Of a stretch of DNA of 64,000 bases, positions 57,740-64,000 are shown in pieces (the first letter of the stretch is position 1; each line of letters starts with the position of its first letter). Under the pieces are notes generated by a model. The model did not search any database and was not told the origin of the DNA. It saw only the letters and a list, made by a program, of their open reading frames with translations. Where the stretch lies: contig OY978527.1 of NCBI GenBank assembly GCA_963854835.1, positions 18,633,345 through 18,697,344 on the forward strand, written 5' to 3'. Position numbers and translations under genes: made by a program. The stretch is from Megamerina dolium (Eukaryota; Arthropoda; Insecta; Diptera; Megamerinidae).

Positions 57740-58912
57740 CCACTATCACCTCCTTAAATGCTAATCTCCTTTCGCCTGCCAACTCATCATCAATCTCCTC
57801 ATCAGCTAGTCCGCCAAATATCCAAAATCCAACTGCCAATAATGATAATAATATCGAAACAACTGCCGAAACTCAACAACTTATACAATTCTCAGCCGAC
57901 GCACAGCCACGCTCGCGTGCCGGACTCCTCTTGGCTGGACTTATTAGTCATTCGGTTTCTGATGATCACCTTAAGAGCAGTGGAGGAGTCGGTGACACAA
58001 CCGAAGGTGACACAACTCCTACGGCTCAAACACCAGCGTCCCGTAGTAAGCAGGGTAGCCCCTTCTATGCCGAACCGGCAGACGCACTACGCCAAGCCGG
58101 TTTAGCAACCGCCAGTATTCTACGCCGTTCGCAGCGTGGACCACTCTTGCCAGCCAATCATAGACATTCAGAGCCACCAAAAAGCGGCGTAGCTCGATCG
58201 CCAATATGCCCACTCTTGATTCCAGCGGAAATTGAAAAGATTGCCGGTAGTTTGGATGAACTAAAGAAGAAACAACAGCAACTACAGCAACAAGCGCAGC
58301 CGTCACAACAATACAACAATCAGCCATCGAAACGAGCACGCGGACGTTTCGAGCAATGGCAACTCGACAGCAGTTGGGAATTTATGGGTAAACAGGATAA
58401 TGATGACAATGATGTAGACGATGAAGGCCATCAACATGTCGCTAATAATTATGGTGATTATGATTCCGAGGAACAATGGAAACAACAGCAAACTACAACT
58501 AGTCAGCACCAAGATAAGGAAAATGCGCTTGGTCGCGAGGCGAATAAAGAGAATAAACCGAAACCAATTACAGTGCATCAGATTATTGCAAAACGTTTAC
58601 CAGATTTAAATCTACCCGAGTTAGTACGTTGCTCAACTCCTCCACAACACCAACAGCAGCAGCAGCATCAACAACAACTACCACCACAGCAGCAACAGAG
58701 TTTAAAGCAACTCAATATTGAGCATGAGAGCCAAAAATCATTTGACGGACAAATCAGTTGCCGTCTCTCCTCATATGATAATGTTGAGCGTAGCTATTCC
58801 TATTGCCAATCATCATTTTTCAATGGTATCGATTCAGCACAGTCCGATGATGGTACCGTCTTCTCAGAACCATGGGATTCATCACAATGGGATACATTTA
58901 TGCCGCAGGATG
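57740..58912 (+). CDS. spri: sprint exon: linker with polyglutamine tracts
   Basis: In phase with the previous exon it continues P-TITSLNANLLSPANSSSIS. Conserved-looking blocks include SRAGLLLAGLISHSVSDDHL, QAGLATASILRRSQRGPLLP, IPAEIEKIAGSLDELKKKQQ and GRFEQWQLDSSWEFMGKQDN. Polyglutamine lies at KKKQQQLQQQ and in HQQQQQHQQQLPPQQQQ (CAG/CAA, about 58645-58700). Near the end are RLSSYDNVE and FSEPWDSSQWD. It ends GCAGGAT|G at donor GTATGT (58913), phase 1. Glutamine length is likely to vary between individuals. Confidence 0.88.
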
Positions 58913-58978
58913 GTATGTTGCTGTTTTGTTTTATCTACTGTAAATGTTGATTTCAATGTTGCGCAGTTTATTTTTCAG
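58913..58978 (+). other. spri: sprint intron, 66 bp
   Basis: GTATGTTGC...TTTATTTTTCAG, phase 1. The open frame that reads into it (FCFIYCKC) is intronic. Confidence 0.85.
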
Positions 58979-59188
58979 ATACTACCACCATTACAACATC
59001 CGACACGATACATTTATCAAAATGTCGCGCACTCGTCTCTGAGGACGATACGATCATTGAAGAGCTCAGCACTACCAACACCAAAGATATTATTAATCAG
59101 GATACGTTAAAGGCAAGGAAGACGATTAGTCGCCAAAAGCTTGCGACAATTTTACGGAATCCCAGCATACGTGATCGTGAGATATTGT
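58979..59188 (+). CDS. spri: sprint exon, region before VPS9
   Basis: Reads TTTITTSDTIHLSKCRALVS, EDDTIIEELSTTNTKDIINQ, DTLKARKTISRQKLATILRN and PSIRDREIL, ending at donor GTAAGT (59189), phase 1. All three exon ends in the window are phase 1, so middle exons could be skipped without changing frame. The VPS9 and Ras-association domains should be encoded further right, outside the window. Confidence 0.85.
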
Positions 59189-59602
59189 GTAAGTGTGGAT
59201 TTTTTAAATTATTTATTTATTTAACCTTTTCGAATTTAATTTTAAAATCAAAAATAAAAATTTAGCGCAAGTCTAATTGCGATAAGGCTATTTAGTTGAA
59301 AACTTGACTTAGTAAAGTCAATCAAGAGTGCTCCTTCTTTCTTCATATAAAATTCCGTGAAGGAAAGCAAAGTATGTAAAATAATATAGAAGAGGAAGGC
59401 TGAGGTATTAATGTGTCCAGAGCTTTATGTTTATACAACCTTGCGGCTTCCAGTATCGGATCCCATGGGAATCATTAAGAGAATCATTTACCGCAACCCT
59501 TTCGCTGTATTGCCCTTAGCAGTTCGTTTACAAACAAATTTCATAGAACAGCGAAAAGTACTTACTCTTTTACACCAACCCGGAGCTGTTCTGGTCTACC
59601 TA

Positions 59603-59964
59603 TGTTATGTTATGTTTTGTGGCTGCCTGTTCTCTGAAAGGACAAACTTAGGCCAGAAAGGACCATTGTGATAACACCGAGCTTCTCTTCCAATACTGTT
59701 GTGCGTATTAAATTTGGACAGAATTAAAAGGGGCCGATTCCGAACGGCAGAACCCTTGTGACATCACTTTAACTTAATTTTGTCACAGACCTCTTTTAAG
59801 AAGGAATTTTGACAGAAAAATTTCCAATACTTACCGACAGGTGGATACCGTGCCAAGAAAAATCTTTTCGATATTAAATTTTGTTTTGCTTCAGCCGGGG
59901 ATTGAACTCACGACCTACAGATCAGAAGGCCAATGTACTAACCACTGAGCTACGACACCCACTA
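59603..59964 (-). mobile_element. tRNA-derived SINE with target duplication
   Basis: Minus-strand full-length copy: head (A-box, B-box GAGTTCAATCCCC) at 59890-59964, body to about 59660. The tail toward 59603 has (ACATA)n-like repeats. TGGTCTACCTA at 59592-59602 and 59965-59975 is an 11-bp target duplication. The TTCG hairpin region is mutated. Confidence 0.87.
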
Positions 59965-60286
59965 TGGTCTACCTAACTCCCACATATTTCCACCTCAAGC
60001 GCGCGACGACTATGACAGTTTTACTGTGTTTCAAATCAGTCTCAAATGTACGTCTAGCAATTTCTCTAAAGTTCTGAGTAAGAATGATCATTAACTCATG
60101 CGTCTAAAGTCCCTTGATTTTGTATAGAAGCTGTTGTTGGTATACAGACAACTCTAGCTTACCTTAAGAACTGAGGAATGTATCTCAGGCTGAAATATGC
60201 CGTAAAGATCCACTTTATCCATGGAAGGATCGTCTTTGGTATTTGTTGTAGTTGCGCTGAAATTATTATGAAATAATTATTCCTGC

Positions 60287-60640
60287 GCAGCTTATTCGTC
60301 TTAACACTGTGTTACTCCCGTTGTGTAGTGAAAATTGGACTGAAACTCTCCCCGCCGTTTAATACCTAACGGGTTTTCAGACAAGGTTATTCGTTATCGT
60401 GCGACTTCTTCAATATTATTATGAAGAAAATAATACCAGCGGCTGCTCTACACATAACGGCATTATCTTCAATAATACTGCTGACCCAACCTCCGGTGGA
60501 ATGACCAAGTACTAGAGAAGCTGTCAGAGCTTGGAATCTCTAACTGGTGCCAGCTAGCGAAGGAAAGAATTGGCTGGCAAAGCATGCTAAATTCGGCCTA
60601 AATCGATTTTCGGTTGTATTGGCCACATAAGTAAGTAAGT
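60287..60640 (+). mobile_element. RTE-clade LINE, internally deleted scrap
   Basis: 60287-60480 matches the region around GFRQGDSLSCDFF of the RTE copies. It then jumps to the 3' part (CCTCCGGTGGAATGACCAAG) and ends GGCCACATAAGTAAGTAAG. Heavily mutated. Confidence 0.85.
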
Positions 60641-60828
60641 ATGCAGAGCTCTTCTAAGTCTAGAAGCCTCAGAGATGTCCTCTACGTCGCCACATAAACT
60701 TTTCCAGGATTCTATTTGGCATTTCTAAATGTCATATTTATACTTTCTAAGGGACAATTTATTGTATACCCCATCTATATCTATATGAGATCTTTTTGTA
60801 CTGTTGAAGAGCTTGCGATGTTTTTTTT

Positions 60829-62425
60829 TATACCCTGCATAATGCAATATGCATGGTATATTCATTTCGGTCAGATGTTTGTGTCCACTTGAAGGAATCT
60901 CCGGAGATATAGACATAGATATATATTCGTGATCAGCGTCGATTAAATTTTCGATTTAACGATGTCCGTCCGTCCGTCCGTCCGTCCGTCCGTCTGTCTG
61001 TCACCTGGCTGGTTCGCACGATAACTTGAGTAAATATTGAGCTATTTCGATGAAATTTGGCATAAGTAATCTATGATCCAAGGGTACGGAGGGGATTGAT
61101 ATTGGGCATGATCGGTCAGTAACCACGCCCACACCAAGCATTCAAAGCGACTAACCTCGAAATTTTCAAAATCTTTAACTTGCTATAACTCACATAATAT
61201 ACCACTTGGGACAACAATATTTGGCACATAGACTTATATTATACTACTATATAACCTCGCCAAAAGTGGTTGAGCCACGCCTACTTTTTAGCGTAGCTCT
61301 CATACAAAGTGTCTGTACTTCTTTTAAATTGAAACAGCTGTAACTTCTACAATCTTCTGTCCAGAATAACCATAATTGACACTTAGATAAACATGGTAGT
61401 CGGAAATAATATGGCAGAAAATCAGTGTGCCACGCCCACTCCTTTTTGGGTCTCCCATACAAAGTTGCGGAAATTAAAAAAAATGTTACCGGTTATAACT
61501 TGCAAACTTTTAAGCGTAGAATAACGAGATTTAAGGTGTGGATTAGTATTGTACAAGCAACTAGGCTCACAGAAAATGGGCGCACCACGCCCACTGTTTA
61601 TCGTAGCCCCCATACAAATTTTAAATTGAAACAGCTGTAACTTCGGCAATCTTCTGTCTAGAATAACCATAATTGACACTTAAATTAATATCGTAGTCGG
61701 CAAAAATCTGGCAGAAAATCAGTGTGCGACGCCCACTCCTTCATGGGTCTCCCATATAAAGTCAAGGGAATTAAACTAAAACTTTTAAGCGCCATAACTT
61801 ATAAACCATTTAGCGTAAAAGAACGAGATTTTAGGTATGGATTAGTATTGTAGGAGCAACTAGAATCACAGGAAATGGACGCGCCACGCCCACTGTTGAT
61901 AGTAGCCGCCATACAAAATTACCGAATTTCTTTTAAATTTAAATAGCTGTAACTTCTGTATCCTTCTGTCTAGAACAATCATAATTAACACTTAGGTTAA
62001 TATGGTAGTCGGAAATAATCTGGCGAAAAATCAGCGTACCACGCCCACTTCTTATTGGGGCTCCCATACAAAGTTGAGGAAATTAAACAAAAATGTTAAC
62101 CACCATAACTTAGAAACTATTCAACGTAGGACACCAAATTTAAGGTGTGGATTAACATTGAAAAATTAATTGGATTTACTAGAAAGTGGTAAGCCACGCC
62201 CACTTTTTATATAGCTCCCATACTAAGCCTCGGAATTATCTTAAAATCCTTTTACTTCGTCAAAGTCAACCATATTTCGGGTGTAAATTAGTAGTATATG
62301 CAAAAATTGTTTCTCGAAAAGTGGAAATAAAAGAAAAGTTGGATATTCGAGTAAACTTTTTATATATAAATCTACATATGCAGGGTATAGTTTGGTCGGC
62401 CCCAGCCGACTGTAAGGAGATTTTT
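60829..62425 (+). mobile_element. Helentron-like element (copy 3)
   Basis: TATACCCTGCATAATGC start after a T run; CCGT/CTGT run at about 60966-61001; TGCAGGGTATA and GTCGGC-CCCA-GCCGAC stem-loop (62395-62410) near the 3' end, then AGGAGA and a T run. The final 420 bp is almost identical to the end of copy 1 (37381-37797), which points to recent copying. No protein. Confidence 0.78.
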
Positions 62426-62434
62426 TTTTTTTTT

Positions 62435-63497
62435 GAAAATTTCAAGTTCATGGAGGATTTTGCTCTTTCAATGCAATATGTTTGTTTCAATTTGTGAAAA
62501 CGCAAAAGATACACAAGAACAGAACTCTAATGGGGAAGGTATTTCTATAACGTATAGCTTCCTAAAGCATGCTACAACAGTAATAAAAATATTCTCACTA
62601 CGCTTTATAGAGAGCAAAACATCGAAGAGGATGTAGATGAATCATAATCAATTTTAAAAGTTGAATTCATTAAATCACACACACACATATCACTTATCTT
62701 AAATATTCAATTAAGTAAATACTATGTGCATGTGAAAATGAAAAATGAAGGAAAACAAAGCTAATCTATTTCAAAACGAGTTCAAAAGCTAGTTAAAACC
62801 AGTTCGCACATAGTAATAAATCTGACTGACTTATTGATAGCTACAAATGCGTATTTAATTCAAAACCGTGTGCGTGTATGCGTAACATGTCTAATGTAAA
62901 ATAATCTGCATTTCGTGAATAATTTTATGTAAAATTACAGCGACATAGAAATAAACCATATCAACATAGTGTAATTACTATAAAGGAGAGTTGTTTTTTT
63001 TTTTCCAAACAGAGGACTTAATTAAATTTTATCACAGCAAACCCGTACACACTTAAAGCGTCTTGTCATTATATTGCCGATCTAGTATGATTTCCAATTT
63101 CGGTATATTTTACGTAATTGATGTCGAAATGGTTAAAATGTTGTTCAAAAAATTGTTTAATGTACATAGAGAAGATATAATATATTCACAGAAGGCCCGT
63201 GTCAAAACTGGTGGCAATTTCGATGTTAAATATGCCACATGTTCAGTAATACAAATATACATATCGAACGATTGCAATAAAAAATACTAAGAACTATTGC
63301 AAACTAGATACAATAGATGAAGCGATAAGAAAGTCTATCCTCAACCATACAGCGCTTTTGCTGGCCCATAGTAATAGTGAATTAAGAAATCTTCCCACAA
63401 AGGAAACGTTGTGTTAGTATAAACGCTTGAAAATTCGCTTGTTAATAGATTATAGCAAAATCCAATATTATTTAACTTAAAATATGAAGCTAGTAAT
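62435..63497. other. No gene seen
   Basis: AT-rich intronic DNA with a short (CA)n run near 62676-62690. Confidence 0.5.
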
Positions 63498-64000
63498 AGT
63501 TCAGATAAGGCCCTGGACTCATATCTCGTGAAATCTAAGACCATTCTTGACTGCCGCAAATCTCTTAACGAGATGGCTGAGCAGCACAATATTCTCCTGT
63601 GCTGGGTACCCGGGCAGAGGTATACGAGGAAACTGCATAGCCGACGAGCTTGCAAGACAGGGTACAAATGAGCCTCTAACCCAGGAGAATTCTCAGTTAG
63701 GGATCACCATAGTCACGTGCAAGCATAAATTGGAGGTTATCACCACTAACGTCTTCCAGAAAAGATGGACGAATACACCCATCTGTACAACGGCGAAATT
63801 GCTGTAGCCCCTACTCAGCAAGAAACGTTCACGTGAACTTGCCGATCTTAATAGGGTAGATATCTCGACCTATGTGGGAGTGGTCACTGGTCACTGCCTC
63901 ATAGGTCCTCACGCTGTGAGATTAGGTATGGGCAACCTCACTCATGACTTCTGCAGAAGCTGCAGAGATGAAGAGGAACTCGAGACGATCTCACATCTGC
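63498..64000 (+). mobile_element. LINE 3' part: RNase H domain, continues past the window
   Basis: Reads ALDSYLVKSKTILDCRKSLN, EMAEQHNILLCWVPG, then after a one-base frameshift near 63610 RGIRGNCIADELARQGTNEP. WVPGH..G..AADELAR-type text marks the RNase H domain of I/R1/LOA-type LINEs. Beyond a TAG at about 63805 it continues as VVTGHCLIGPHAVRLGMGNL and CRSCRDEEELETISHL, the C-terminal Cys-His knuckle region. It differs from the Jockey and RTE families here. Right boundary unknown. Confidence 0.85.

Larger units (their letters stand above)
59189..64000 (+). other. spri: sprint intron (incomplete at the right edge)
   Basis: Begins with a consensus donor GTAAGTGTGG. The next exon was not found. 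It contains a SINE, an RTE scrap, a Helentron-like element and a LINE fragment; 59200-59590, 59976-60286 and 62435-63497 show nothing else recognisable. Confidence 0.65.

Noticed and set aside
57669..57757. Frame extending the sprint exon to a stop at 57757
   Set aside because: A consensus donor, a short intron and an in-phase next exon explain the sequence; the extension is hydrophobic intron translation.

Overview
The window is AT-rich nuclear DNA from a higher fly (Diptera, Brachycera). Three lines of evidence say so: the only recognisable host gene is the fly Ras/Rab interactor sprint, its introns are 66-71 bp, and the transposon families (Jockey, RTE, Tc1/mariner, DD41D 'rosa'-like, piggyBac, Helentron-like) are typical of flies. 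A tephritid fruit fly is my best guess, but the sequence does not prove it.

Layout. Positions 1-56131 hold no host coding exon that I can recognise. The sprint exon at 56132 starts in phase 0 in the middle of the SH2 domain, so the upstream SH2 exon must lie to the left. I did not find it in the window, so most or all of 1-56131 is probably one giant sprint intron filled with mobile DNA. Three consecutive sprint exons follow (56132-57668, 57740-58912, 58979-59188; about 973 codons). They carry the rest of the SH2 domain, proline-rich SH3-ligand segments and polyglutamine tracts. The VPS9 and RA domains expected downstream are outside the window, and 59189-64000 is the next intron, again full of repeats.

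Mobile elements, left to right: decayed Jockey LINE (0.3-2.2 kb); a TTAA-flanked MITE (3.0-3.75 kb); piggyBac fossil (4.6-6.2 kb); tRNA-derived SINE (7.4 kb); Tc1 element with perfect TIRs (9.6-11.1 kb); RTE LINE (11.8-14.0 kb); mariner fossil split by a solo LTR (14.0-15.7 kb); mariner (17.5-18.6 kb); a 251-bp MITE (19.7 kb); SINEs (25.3, 28.3, 44.8, 59.6 kb plus fragments); a Jockey LINE nested in a Harbinger-like element (31.1-34.8 kb); a Helentron-like element with a 298-bp higher-order tandem array (35.3-37.8 kb) and two shorter relatives (52.7 and 60.8 kb); an internally deleted mariner (38.0 kb); an apparently intact intron-containing Tc1 element with IR/DR ends (39.8-41.3 kb); another Jockey copy (42-43.2 kb); RTE copies (43.5, 48.8, 60.3 kb), one nested in a DD41D transposon; a second DD41D element (50.9-51.8 kb); and a LINE RNase H domain running off the right edge.

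The most interesting signals are the Helentron-like family (11-bp subterminal inverted repeats, 3' stem-loop, and CCACGCC boxes spaced alternately 156 and 142 bp), the T-tailed SINE family with a C(TTCG)G hairpin, the intact spliced Tc1 transposon, and two nested insertions that can be solved to the base from their target-site duplications.
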